Below, piece after piece: positions 56,496 to 64,000 of a stretch of DNA of 64,000 nucleotides. The notes beneath the pieces were generated by a model that was not told the origin of the DNA, made no database searches, and was given only the letters and a program-made list of their open reading frames with translations. The position numbers and the translations under genes were made by a program. The stretch covers positions 62,001 through 126,000 of the forward strand of contig NZ_SFCC01000019.1 in the NCBI RefSeq assembly GCF_004214935.1. Direction: 5' to 3'. The stretch comes from Amycolatopsis suaedae (GTDB lineage: Bacteria; Actinomycetota; Actinomycetes; Mycobacteriales; Pseudonocardiaceae). The stretch's first letter is position 1, and every line of letters begins with the position of its first letter.

Positions 56496-58991
56496 TCACT
56501 GGACGGTGAGGGTGTAGGTGGCGGTGACGGTCTTGCCTGCGGCGTCGGCCGCCGTGACGGTGATCGGGTAGGTGCCCGCCTGGAAGGGCGCGAAGACCTG
56601 CATCGTGGAACTGCCGCCCGCGGCGATCGTCTGCGGGTTGAACATCGGGGGGATCGGCAGGCCGTTGCCGGATGCGGAGAGCCGGATCGACCCGGTGCCG
56701 CCGGTCGCGGTCACGGTGGCGCTGACCAGCGCCCCGGGCCGGGCGGATCCCGCGGCCGGGTCGACCTTGACCACCAGGTCGCCCGGCTGGGACCCCTTAC
56801 CGACGGTCAGCATCAGCGTCGTGGTCGCCGTGTCGGTGTTTCCCTTGCCGGACACGGTGATCCGGTACTCACCCTCCGGTGTGGACGTCGCCGTCTCGAT
56901 GGTCAGCTTCGCCACCTCGCCGGAGTTGATGGTCGACGGCTGGAACGTGGCCGTCGCGCCACCGGGCAGGCCGGACGCGGTGAGCGTGACCTTCTCGGCC
57001 CCGCCGTCGCCGGCCTTGCTGGTGATGCTGGCCGACACGTGCTTACCGGGTTCCACCCGCACCGACGCCGGTGTGGCGCCGAGGCTGAACCTGCCGGTCG
57101 GCGGCTGACCGCCGATCTGCTCGTTGACCCAGTCGCCCATCTCGTTGTTGAGCCGGCTGTAGATGCTGTACCAGCGGAAGTCGCTGCGGCTCCAGGACGC
57201 CACCCCGGCGACCTTGCCGTCGACGATGAACGGGCCGCCGCTGTCGCCGGGCAGCACGGTCTTGCGGCCGTCGGGATAACCGGCGCAGATCATCGTCTTC
57301 GGGTCGGCGCCGTTCTCCACACCGGTGCACTGCCGGTGGTCGACGATCGGCAGCGTCAGCTTGTGCAGGGTGACGTCTGGCGGGCTGTCACTGTGGCTCT
57401 TCTTGCCGTAACCGAGGCTGTAGCCGTCGCGCCCCGGCGACTCCAGTCCGGTGTCGGCCGACGTCGCCACCTTGGCGTAGCCGCCCGCGGGCACGGGGAT
57501 GTCGGCGTCGGTGGTGATGACGGCGACGTCGTAGCCTTGCGCGAAGTGGACGTAGCGCGGGTGGGTCTTGTAGTCGACGACGTTGAGCTGCGTTCCGCCC
57601 GGAGCGGCGAGGTCGTCCAGCCCGTACAGAACGGTCTTGCGGCCCTGCAGTTCCTTGCAGTGCGCGGCGACGAGCACCTTGCGCGGCGCGATGACCGAAC
57701 CGGAACAGCTCTGCCCGCGTGGCCTGCTACCGCCTTCCCGCAGCGCGGCGATGACGAACGGGTGATCGCGGACCGAGGCCGGTTCCCCGCCGATGCTGGC
57801 CGGCCGCACGTCGCCGGGAAGCCGCGCCTCGTCGGTCGGTGCGACCGCCCGCTGTGCCAGGGATCCGGTGTACAGCAGCTTGTTCGGCGAGCCACGGCCG
57901 TCGGTGATCTTGCCGCTGGTCGCGCTGCCGGTCAGCGCGCTCGTCACCTGGGACGGCGAGGCGCTGGGGTTGGCGCCCAGGTAGATCGCCGCGGCCCCGG
58001 CGACGTGCGGTGTCGCCATCGACGTGCCGTTCATCCGGGTGGTCCCGCCGCCGTTGCGCAGCGAGGTGATGTTGCTGCCCGGCGCGAAGATGTCGGTGCA
58101 GCGGCCGAAGTTGGACGACTGGAACCCGCTGAAGACCGACCGCCGGTCCCGCTCGTCGCTGGCCGCGACGGTGATCGCCTCCGGTGTCCGCGCGGGTGAG
58201 TAGTTGCAGGCGTCCTGGCCGTTGTTGCCTGCCGCGACCGTCGCGGTCACGCCCGCGCGGACGGCGCCCTGCACCGCTTGGTCCACACTGGACGTCGCGC
58301 CGCCGCCCAGGCTCAGCGTGATCACCGCGGGCTTGCGGGCGTTCTTCGCGACCCAGTCGATGCCACGGATGATCCCCGACCACGCGCCGGAGTTGTTACA
58401 GCCGAGCACGCGTACCGAGACGACCCTTGAGCCCTTGGCCACCCCGTAGGTGTTGCTGGCCACGGTGCCCGCGACGTGCGTGCCGTGCCCGGCGCAGTCG
58501 GCGGCGTCACCGTCGTTGTCGATGAAGTCGTACCCGCTGGATGCCCGCCCGCCGAACTCGGACTGCCGGTAGTCCACGCCGCTGTCGACGACGTAGACGG
58601 TGGTGCCCTCACCCTTTCCGGCGTAGCTGTATCGCCTGTCCAGCGGGAGGTCCCGCTGGTCGACCCGGTCCAGGCCCCAGGTGGGATCGGTCTGCGTGTC
58701 GACGCCGGTGGCGATGCCGTCCCGTTCGACCAGTGCGACGGCGGGATCGGCGGCCATTCGCCGGGCCTGGCTCTCGGTCATCGTCGCGGAGAAGCCGCGG
58801 ACCGCCGTGTCGTAGGTGTGTCCGAGGTCGGCGCCGTACCGCTCGGCGAGTGTGCCGGCCGCGGCGGACACGGCACCGTCGAGCAGCACGATGTAGCCGG
58901 AGGGTGCCTGGGCGGCCGCGGTGGGGGCGGCGAGTGCCGTCACCGCGACGGCGGCCACGGCCGCGCCCAGCGCGCGTTTTCTTCTGGACAT
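56496..58991 (-). CDS. Two-protease fusion: subtilisin (S8) plus trypsin-like (S1) with C-terminal Ig-like domains
   Basis: 831 aa; ATG 58991 follows GGAG. Order: signal peptide (1-27), I9 propeptide (about 32-100), S8 domain with Asp136 (VDSGVD), His169 (GHGTHVAG) and Ser324 (GTSMATPHV), then an S1 chymotrypsin-fold domain at about 400-630 with His444 (VAAHC), Asp488 (GYDVAV) and Ser584 (PGDSGGPF), and two Ig-like/Big repeats (about 635-730 and 740-831). Both triads are complete, so the polypeptide may carry two active sites. The gene is open throughout with uniform codon use, so this is not a frameshift joining two genes. It is the first gene of the operon with the P-domain subtilase. Confidence 0.92.
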   Translation of the reverse strand: MSRRKRALGAAVAAVAVTALAAPTAAAQAPSGYIVLLDGAVSAAAGTLAERYGADLGHTYDTAVRGFSATMTESQARRMAADPAVALVERDGIATGVDTQTDPTWGLDRVDQRDLPLDRRYSYAGKGEGTTVYVVDSGVDYRQSEFGGRASSGYDFIDNDGDAADCAGHGTHVAGTVASNTYGVAKGSRVVSVRVLGCNNSGAWSGIIRGIDWVAKNARKPAVITLSLGGGATSSVDQAVQGAVRAGVTATVAAGNNGQDACNYSPARTPEAITVAASDERDRRSVFSGFQSSNFGRCTDIFAPGSNITSLRNGGGTTRMNGTSMATPHVAGAAAIYLGANPSASPSQVTSALTGSATSGKITDGRGSPNKLLYTGSLAQRAVAPTDEARLPGDVRPASIGGEPASVRDHPFVIAALREGGSRPRGQSCSGSVIAPRKVLVAAHCKELQGRKTVLYGLDDLAAPGGTQLNVVDYKTHPRYVHFAQGYDVAVITTDADIPVPAGGYAKVATSADTGLESPGRDGYSLGYGKKSHSDSPPDVTLHKLTLPIVDHRQCTGVENGADPKTMICAGYPDGRKTVLPGDSGGPFIVDGKVAGVASWSRSDFRWYSIYSRLNNEMGDWVNEQIGGQPPTGRFSLGATPASVRVEPGKHVSASITSKAGDGGAEKVTLTASGLPGGATATFQPSTINSGEVAKLTIETATSTPEGEYRITVSGKGNTDTATTTLMLTVGKGSQPGDLVVKVDPAAGSARPGALVSATVTATGGTGSIRLSASGNGLPIPPMFNPQTIAAGGSSTMQVFAPFQAGTYPITVTAADAAGKTVTATYTLTVQ

Positions 58992-59085
58992 GGGCGTCTC
59001 CGTAGAATAGGGATCGGGACGCCTATTACTGTCGAGTAGTGCGGCTGGCGAGAACAATAGTGGTGGGTGGCCGTAAACTACCCAA

Positions 59086-59104
59086 TAATTGAGTCATGCA
59101 ATTA
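59086..59104. promoter_or_regulatory. AT-rich inverted repeat between LAL regulator and protease gene
   Basis: TAATTG-AGTCATG-CAATTA, 6-bp arms with a 7-nt centre, in a 115-bp gap unusually AT-rich for this window. It lies just downstream of the LAL stop and about 95 nt upstream of the protease start. It is either a regulatory site for the protease operon or a weak terminator of the LAL gene. Confidence 0.45.
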
Positions 59105-59106
59105 CG

Positions 59107-61767
59107 CTACGGACCCTTATTGATTTTTCGGAGTGTTTCCTCGGTAAGCAGGGAACGGGACGGTAACCCCAGTTTGCGTAGTGCCTTTCCGACGTGGATT
59201 TCGACGGTTCGCGGCGAGAGGAACAGCAGTTCGGCGATCTGCCGGTTGGTCAGGCCGCGTGCCGCGAGCCTGGCGACCTCGGTTTCCCTCGGCGACAGCG
59301 TGGGCCCGTAGCCACGGCGGCCACGGCGTGGCAGCAGCGGGTCGCACCGGCGCATCGCCCGCCTGCAGCGCAGTGCGTCGGCGGCAGAGCCGAGGCCGTG
59401 ATAGAGCGCCTCGGCGGTCGAGTAGGCAGCGACGGCCGCCTCGGCGTCGCCGAGTTCGGCCTGGCAGTCACCGGCCAGTTCACCGGCGCTGGCCGCGGAG
59501 TACGGCCGGGGCAGTGCGTCGTAGGCGACCCTGGCTCCGCCGAACAGTTCGGCCGCCCGCGCGGGCTCACCCGCGTCCCTGGCGAGCATGCCCTGGCACA
59601 GCAGGTCGGCCGCGGTGGCAAGCGGCGCGTCGCGGCCGGCGATACCTTCCTGGAACTCCGCCAGCAACTCGGCTGCCTCTCCGCTGCCGCCCAGCAGCAC
59701 CAGCACCCGCACCGCCAGCGGCAGCAGCTCGGCCGCCCACACCCAGTTGTCTTTCGTGCGGATGCCGGCGAGTCCCTGCCGGGCCAGCGCGCTGGCGGCG
59801 ACCAGGTCCTTGCCTGCCAGGTGGACGGTCACCCGCCCGGCGAACGTCGAGGCCCGCAGCGGCGCACTGCCTTCGGCCAGCGCGTGTGCGCGCTCGAAGT
59901 GCCGCAGCGCGGCCGTACGCCTGCCCCTGCTGTTGTCGTGCCAGCCCAGCGCGACGAGTGGTTCTGCGGCCAGCGGACCGGCCGCGCCGACCTGGTCCAG
60001 CAGGCGGGCGGCGTCACTGTCCACTGTGGCCCAGACGCCGGTGGCGACGTCGAGGCGCAGGCTGGTTCCGGCGGCGAGCGCGTCGAGGTAGGGCTGGCGC
60101 TCGTCGGTGGTGAGCTGCTTGGCCGTCGCCAGGTAACCGCGGGCGGCGGCGTAGTGGCCGTTCCAGGCCGCCGCGTCGGCGAGGTTGACGTAGGCGCGGC
60201 TGACCTGCCTGCGGACGTCCGCGCTGTCCGGCGCGGCAGGCAGTGTCTCGATGTCCTGCCAGACGTCCGGATCGGCGACCTGCATCCGGGCCGACATCCG
60301 GTTGGCCGTGACGGCCGCGGTGACGACCGCGTCGCCCGCCGTCCTGCTCGCCCGCTCGGCCAGTGCGAGCCAGCGCAGGTTCTCCTGCACCGGCACCGCG
60401 CCGAGGTGGGGAAGGGACAGCGAGGCCAGGCCCCTGGCCAGCACCGCCTCGTGACCGGCGAGATCGGCCGAGGCCAGCTCGATCTCGTGGCGCCCCGCGT
60501 CGACCTGGCCGGTCTGGTTGATCAGCACCCGGCCGAGGTGCATGCGGATCTCGCCACGCGCTGAGCCGCTGAGCGGGTGATCACGTACGGTCTGCCGCAG
60601 CCTGCTGATCGTGCCGTCGCGAACCAGGCCGTGCGGCATCTCCCTGCTCAGCCGCACGGCGAACGTCTCGCGGGCGGTGCGGGGCAGGCCCGGGTCGTCC
60701 AGTGCCTCCTCCAGCAGCCGGACGGCCTCGTCCGGACTGGCCTGGTCGACCGCGCCGGACGTCCACCGGATCCACTCGGGTATCTCGCCCGCCCGGCGGT
60801 GGTGCCAGGCGATCCGCGCCGACGGCGGGTCCACCGAGGTCGCCAGCGCCGCCGCGGCCCTGGCGTGCAGCCGCGCCCGCCGCGGGCCGGGCAGCGTCGC
60901 GTAGACGGCCTCCCCGGTCAGCGGGCTGCCCGGTGCGTACCGGTCCATACCCAGGTCGGCGAGCAGGCCGGCGGTGACCGCGCGGGCGATCGCGGTGTCG
61001 GCGGGCAGGCCGGAGACCGCGCCGAGAACGGCGGCTCCCGCGGCCTCGGCGAGGACGGCGGACGCCTCGACGACCTCCCGCACGGCGCTGTCCTGGGCGG
61101 CCAGGCGAGCGGCGGTGCGGGCGCGGAACCGTTCCGTGCCACCGTCCTGCAGCTGGGCGAGGATCTCGCCGACCCGGCCCGCGGCCCGGCGGTGCAGCTC
61201 GCCCGCTGGCGTCGTGCTTCCGGCGAGCGCGGCAACGGCGTCGACCGGGAACGGGCCGAGCGTGAGCGCGAGGGTGGCGTCCGCGCGGGCAGGCCAGCGG
61301 GCGCCCGGCGCGCTGCTCACCACGACCGCGGGCGCGTCCCGGCTGCCGGTGAGGAATCGCAGGAAGGCGTGGGTCTCCTCGTCGGCGAGGTGGATGTCGT
61401 CGAGCACCAGCGGGCCGTCGCCCAGCACCTCGCGCAGCGCGCGGAACAGGTGGTGCCTGCTCGTGGTGGCGGGCGCCTCCGGCAGCCGCGGCGCCCATTC
61501 GGGCAGGACGGTACGCAGGGCGCCGGTGACCGGCGGCGGCTTGCTGGGCGGTCCGGTGCGTTCGACGGCGTCGACCACCGGCCCGAGCGGGACCGATCCG
61601 TCGTGCGCGGCGCAGCGGGCCGACCGGGCGGCGGTGCGCGCGCAGAGTTCGTCGAGCAGCCGGGTCTTGCCGGACTCCGGCTCCCCCTCGACGACCACGA
61701 ACGCCCCCGGCGAATCCGCGGCCGCCAGCAGGGCCGCGATTTCCGCGTCTCTCGCCACGAACGGCAT
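59107..61767 (-). CDS. Large ATP-binding LuxR (LAL) regulator
   Basis: 886 aa. N-terminal AAA-type ATPase with Walker A GEPESGKTR (28-36) and Walker B-like GPLVLDDIHLAD, a long TPR-like helical middle (AARGYLATAKQLTTDERQPY and others), and a C-terminal LuxR HTH (LSPRETEVARLAARGLTNRQ, IAELLFLSPRTVEIHVGKAL). LAL proteins such as MalT and PikD are ATP-dependent, ligand-responsive activators. It lies directly upstream of the protease operon on the same strand and may control it. The promoter region toward the divergent hydrolase contains the perfect palindrome TAAGGGCCCTTA. Confidence 0.92.
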   Translation of the reverse strand: MPFVARDAEIAALLAAADSPGAFVVVEGEPESGKTRLLDELCARTAARSARCAAHDGSVPLGPVVDAVERTGPPSKPPPVTGALRTVLPEWAPRLPEAPATTSRHHLFRALREVLGDGPLVLDDIHLADEETHAFLRFLTGSRDAPAVVVSSAPGARWPARADATLALTLGPFPVDAVAALAGSTTPAGELHRRAAGRVGEILAQLQDGGTERFRARTAARLAAQDSAVREVVEASAVLAEAAGAAVLGAVSGLPADTAIARAVTAGLLADLGMDRYAPGSPLTGEAVYATLPGPRRARLHARAAAALATSVDPPSARIAWHHRRAGEIPEWIRWTSGAVDQASPDEAVRLLEEALDDPGLPRTARETFAVRLSREMPHGLVRDGTISRLRQTVRDHPLSGSARGEIRMHLGRVLINQTGQVDAGRHEIELASADLAGHEAVLARGLASLSLPHLGAVPVQENLRWLALAERASRTAGDAVVTAAVTANRMSARMQVADPDVWQDIETLPAAPDSADVRRQVSRAYVNLADAAAWNGHYAAARGYLATAKQLTTDERQPYLDALAAGTSLRLDVATGVWATVDSDAARLLDQVGAAGPLAAEPLVALGWHDNSRGRRTAALRHFERAHALAEGSAPLRASTFAGRVTVHLAGKDLVAASALARQGLAGIRTKDNWVWAAELLPLAVRVLVLLGGSGEAAELLAEFQEGIAGRDAPLATAADLLCQGMLARDAGEPARAAELFGGARVAYDALPRPYSAASAGELAGDCQAELGDAEAAVAAYSTAEALYHGLGSAADALRCRRAMRRCDPLLPRRGRRGYGPTLSPRETEVARLAARGLTNRQIAELLFLSPRTVEIHVGKALRKLGLPSRSLLTEETLRKINKGP

Positions 61768-61809
61768 GCTCAGACCTTACGCCGGGAAATCGCGGCGGCG
61801 GTCCTTTGA

Positions 61810-61821
61810 TAAGGGCCCTTA
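61810..61821. promoter_or_regulatory. Perfect 12-bp palindrome in the LAL/hydrolase divergent region
   Basis: TAAGGGCCCTTA lies in the 99-bp gap between the two divergent starts, 43 nt from the LAL start and 46 nt from the hydrolase start. It is a candidate operator shared by both promoters. Confidence 0.45.
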
Positions 61822-61866
61822 CCTATTCGGCCGCGGGCTGTCGGTCCCGCCGGTTAGGGTCGGGTC

Positions 61867-62691
61867 ATGGAACTCGACGGATGTTTGTCGTGGAAGGGCA
61901 GGGAAATCGTCTGGGGCAAGGCCGGTTCCGGGCCTGCCGTGGTGTTCTGCCACGGAACACCGTGGTCGTCGTGGCTGTGGGAACCGTTCGCGGACGCGCT
62001 GAGTGCCGAGTTCACCGTGTATGTCTGGGACATGCCGGGCTACGGCCGGTCGTCGAAGGACCCCGCGCATCCGGTCGACTTCGGTGTCCAGGCCGAGGTC
62101 TTCACCGCGCTGCTGAGGGCGTGGGAACTCGACCGGCCGCACGTCGTCGCGCACGACTACGGCGGCGCCGTCTCGCTGCGTGCCACCCTGGTGCACGGCG
62201 TGCCGTACGCGTCGCTGCTGATGGCCGACGTGGTGGCCATCCCGCCGTCGGGTTCGCCGTTCTTCCGGCTGGTCAAGGAACATCCGGACGTCCTGAGCAA
62301 GCTGCCGCCCTACGTCCACGAGTCGGTGGTCAGGACCTACATCGGCAGCGCCGCCCACCGTGAGCTGCGGGAGTCCGACCTCGCGCGCCTGACGCGACCG
62401 TGGCTCGGCGAGGAGGGCCAGGGCGCCTTCTACCGTCAGATCGCCGCCTACGACGAGGGGTTCCTCGCCTCGAACGAGGCGTTGCTCGGCAACCTCGACA
62501 TCCCGGTGACCGTGGTGTGGGGCACCGAGGACGCGTGGATCCCGCTGGCGACAGGTGAACGGCTCGCCGCCGCCATTCCCGGCGCGGACCTCACCCGCGT
62601 GCCGGAGGCCGGGCACCTGATCCAGCTGGACGCCCCGGTCCAGCTGGCGACGTTGCTGCGCTCCTGGCTCGGGCGGGTCGCGGGGCGGTAG
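61867..62691 (+). CDS. Alpha/beta hydrolase with Asp nucleophile (epoxide hydrolase / haloalkane dehalogenase group)
   Basis: 274 aa. Oxyanion-hole region VVFCHGTPWSSWLWEPFADA; the nucleophile elbow VVAHDYGGAVS holds Asp, not Ser, as in epoxide hydrolases and haloalkane dehalogenases (HDWGG type). The late acid and base are probably in VVWGTEDAWIPLA and PEAGHLIQLDAP. No signal peptide. It is divergent from the LAL regulator across a gap with a palindrome. The exact reaction, epoxide opening or dehalogenation, cannot be decided. Confidence 0.87.
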   Translation: MELDGCLSWKGREIVWGKAGSGPAVVFCHGTPWSSWLWEPFADALSAEFTVYVWDMPGYGRSSKDPAHPVDFGVQAEVFTALLRAWELDRPHVVAHDYGGAVSLRATLVHGVPYASLLMADVVAIPPSGSPFFRLVKEHPDVLSKLPPYVHESVVRTYIGSAAHRELRESDLARLTRPWLGEEGQGAFYRQIAAYDEGFLASNEALLGNLDIPVTVVWGTEDAWIPLATGERLAAAIPGADLTRVPEAGHLIQLDAPVQLATLLRSWLGRVAGR

Positions 62692-62707
62692 CCGTTTCTG
62701 CCGGTCT

Positions 62708-62732
62708 GCCGTTCCGCCGTGAGCGGAACGGC
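62708..62732. promoter_or_regulatory. 25-bp palindrome upstream of the PopR/ClgR-like gene
   Basis: GCCGTTCCGC-CGTGA-GCGGAACGGC, perfect 10-bp arms. It is 37 nt upstream of the regulator ATG and 17 nt after the hydrolase stop. The GTTCCGC-N5-GCGGAAC form resembles the GTTCGC/GCGAAC half-sites described for ClgR-type regulators, so an autoregulatory operator is likely; a terminator for the hydrolase is the alternative. Confidence 0.6.
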
Positions 62733-62768
62733 TGCCGCCCGGCGCCGCCGGGGTGTCAGGATGACGGC

Positions 62769-63098
62769 ATGGCCGACATCCTGCCCTTCCACCGCGACCC
62801 CGAGCCCGAACCGTTGTGGCGTGAGGTGCTCGGCCGGAGCCTGCGTGCGGCGAGGGAGGAACAGAACAGTCGCCTTGTCGACATCGCGGAGCGGGCCGGT
62901 ATCTCGCCGCAGTACCTGTCCGAGATCGAGCGCGGCCGCAAGGAGCCGTCCAGCGAGATGATCGCCGCGGTCACCGGCGCGCTCGGCGTCGGGCTGGCCG
63001 ACCTGCTCGCCGGGATCGCGGGCGAGGTCCGGCGCGGCCGGACCGGCGGTTCCGTGCCGCTCCGCCGCCCCGCCGGCCCCCTGCTCATGGCCGCCTGA
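62769..63098 (+). CDS. XRE-family regulator, PopR/ClgR-like, ending in Ala-Ala
   Basis: 109 aa. Single HTH: LGRSLRAAREEQNSRLVDIA, ERAGISPQYLSEIERGRKEP, SSEMIAAVTGAL, closely matching the ClgR/PopR type of Clp gene activators (LSEIERGxKExSSE). The C-terminus is LLMAA; in Streptomyces PopR and ClgR the final Ala-Ala is the degron by which ClpP1P2 destroys the regulator. The neighbouring convergent gene is a ClpP homologue, as in the popR-clpP3-clpP4 locus of Streptomyces. It should activate clp genes and be removed when Clp capacity is sufficient. Confidence 0.85.
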   Translation: MADILPFHRDPEPEPLWREVLGRSLRAAREEQNSRLVDIAERAGISPQYLSEIERGRKEPSSEMIAAVTGALGVGLADLLAGIAGEVRRGRTGGSVPLRRPAGPLLMAA

Positions 63099-63111
63099 GC
63101 GTCCGGCTCCA

Positions 63112-63476
63112 AGCTCGTGAAGGCCACCTTCATTACGTCTCACGTCAGGGCCCCGGCAAAGTCCGGTCGCGGGCAGGTGAGGTGGCTGGTCTCGAGTGTG
63201 GAACTCGCGTGCCGGAACGTAGAACTCGCGTGCCGGAACGCAGAACTCGCGTGCGTGAGCGCAGAACTCACGATGTGGACCCGGTTCTCACCTAGTGCCG
63301 GTCGCCCGCGTGACTGGGCCGTTCGCGCGAGTCCTCCGTTCCCGACCCGCGAGTCCCACCGTCGTGCACGCGAGTCCCACGCTCCGGCACGCGAACTCCA
63401 CGCTCCCGCACCACCACGACTGCCGACTTTGCCGGGGCCTTTACGTCTCACGTGGTGAAGGTGGCCTTCACGTGCT
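63112..63476. repeat. Composite palindromic intergenic element (365 bp) between convergent genes
   Basis: Its ends are inverted repeats of about 48 bp: left CTCGTGAAGGCCACCTTCAT ... AGGGCCCCGGCAAAGTC, right GACTTTGCCGGGGCCTT ... GTGGCCTTCACGTGCT. Inside are three 21-bp units (63202-63271), a central block GTGCCGGTCGCCCGCGTGA shared with 34.4 kb, then about four units of opposite sense (e.g. CACGCGAGTCCCACGCTCCG). It has no gene and separates the regulator and clpP genes. Confidence 0.9.
63202..63271. repeat. Tandem 21-bp units within the composite element
   Basis: Units beginning AACTCGCGTG lie at 63202, 63223 and 63244, plus a partial AACTCAC. They differ by only a few bases from the array at 34318, showing that both elements share one ancestor. 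Confidence 0.88.
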
Positions 63477-63500
63477 TTGCGGCGTGCCGTACCCGAGGGG

Positions 63501-64000
63501 TCAGGACCGTTCGTCGATGACGTTGTCCGCGAGCCCGTAGGCCACCGCGCCCGCCGCGTCGAACACCCGGTCCCGGTCGGTGTCGTGGCGCAGGTCCGCG
63601 ATCTGCTGACCGGTGTGCTTCGACAGGATCTCCTCAAGCTGGGTCCGGACCCGCAGCACCTCGTCGGCCTGCAGGATGAGGTCCGGGATCGTGCCCCGGC
63701 CCTGTGCCGCGGGCTGGTGTAGCACCACCCGGGTGTGCGGCAGCACCGCACGACGTCCCTCCGCGCCCGCGGCGAGCAGCACCGCGCCGGCCGCGACCGC
63801 CTGGCCAACGCACGTCGTCGCCACCGGCGCCTTGATGTAGCGCATGGTGTCGTACAGCGCGAGCATCGCCGACGGGTCGCCGCCCTCGGAGTTGATGTAC
63901 ATGTCGATCTGCTGGTCCGGGTCGTCGGCCTCCAGGTGCAGCAGCTGGGCGATCAGCGCGTTGGCCACGCCGGAGTCGATGGCCGTTCCGAGGTAGACGA
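63501..64000 (-). CDS. ClpP-family protein lacking the catalytic serine (5' end outside window)
   Basis: 166 residues are visible (of about 200); the frame continues past base 64000. ClpP features: YLGTAIDSGVANALIAQLLH, IDMYINSEGGDPSAMLALYD, then TTCVGQAVAAGAVLLAAGAE. In ClpP the last stretch normally reads GQAASMGA with the catalytic Ser; here GQAVAAGA has Ala at that place (codon GCG). The catalytic His (VVLHQPAAQG) and Asp (RHDTDRDRVF) are retained. It may thus be an inactive subunit that assembles with an active partner, like ClpR of plants and cyanobacteria. The adjacent PopR-like gene suggests the clpP3/clpP4-type locus. Confidence 0.88.
   Translation of the reverse strand, partial: VYLGTAIDSGVANALIAQLLHLEADDPDQQIDMYINSEGGDPSAMLALYDTMRYIKAPVATTCVGQAVAAGAVLLAAGAEGRRAVLPHTRVVLHQPAAQGRGTIPDLILQADEVLRVRTQLEEILSKHTGQQIADLRHDTDRDRVFDAAGAVAYGLADNVIDERS

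Noticed and set aside
56496..58991. Frameshift or assembly fusion of two protease genes
   Set aside because: There is one continuous frame, no internal signal peptide or RBS at the S8/S1 border, and the same codon bias on both sides.

Overview
This is a very GC-rich chromosomal window with GTG/ATG starts, many 4-nt stop/start overlaps, SARP, LAL and PucR regulators and a PopR/ClgR-like regulator beside clpP. All of this points to a filamentous actinomycete. The family of intergenic palindromes carrying GTGAAGGCCACCTTCA reminds me of Amycolatopsis and related Pseudonocardiaceae; that genus call is inference. I see no rRNA, tRNA, CRISPR array, transposase or phage module.

Layout. 1-3.3 kb: a signalling block of two paralogous FHA/winged-helix proteins facing an FHA-zinc-ribbon-kinase. 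3.3-5.6 kb: a drug-type MFS exporter and a divergent TetR with paired operators. 5.7-10.2 kb: Mn catalase, an amide-hydrolase lipoprotein, an MDR reductase, a GNAT and a LysR regulator. 10.2-14.5 kb: an AfsR-like regulator, a 28-residue ORF and a membrane diguanylate cyclase. 14.6-22.7 kb: a five-gene overlapping operon (DUF917, HyuA-like, NCS1 permease, HyuA, DUF917) divergent from a PucR regulator, probably for uptake and opening of a cyclic amide. 22.7-24.4 kb: TetR-DUF6204 and HTH-Clp_N pairs. 24.9-29 kb: TetR with a divergent flavin monooxygenase, then an MprF-like lysyltransferase. 28.8-33.6 kb: two half-ABC transporters plus an MFS protein behind an iron box, a YbtPQX-like siderophore importer, next to a MerR gene.

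34.6-41.5 kb: secreted PL7 alginate lyase, APH-type kinase, GNAT, lactonase-type propeller, amino-acid permease and an AT3-SGNH acyltransferase. 41.5-45.6 kb: a NarL-type two-component pair, then a SPFH/CBS/NhaD-type transporter operon. 46.4-54 kb: a PadR-P450 operon, an ALDH7 dehydrogenase with a DAO-type oxidase, a lower-GC pair of unknown genes that looks like a secreted small helical protein with an effector-like partner, and a CrtI-like oxidoreductase. 54-62.7 kb: secreted alpha/beta hydrolase, subtilisin with a P-domain, a subtilisin-trypsin fusion, a LAL regulator and an Asp-nucleophile hydrolase. 62.7-64 kb: a PopR/ClgR-like regulator facing a ClpP homologue that lacks the catalytic serine and runs off the window.

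The most striking pattern is the palindromic repeat family. There are ten convergent gene junctions here. Four have overlapping gene ends; the other six have an intergenic gap, and every one of these six gaps, and no other gap, carries the repeat, either as a 57-bp hairpin or as a 365-570 bp composite with 21-bp internal units. In four genes the repeat supplies the stop codon.
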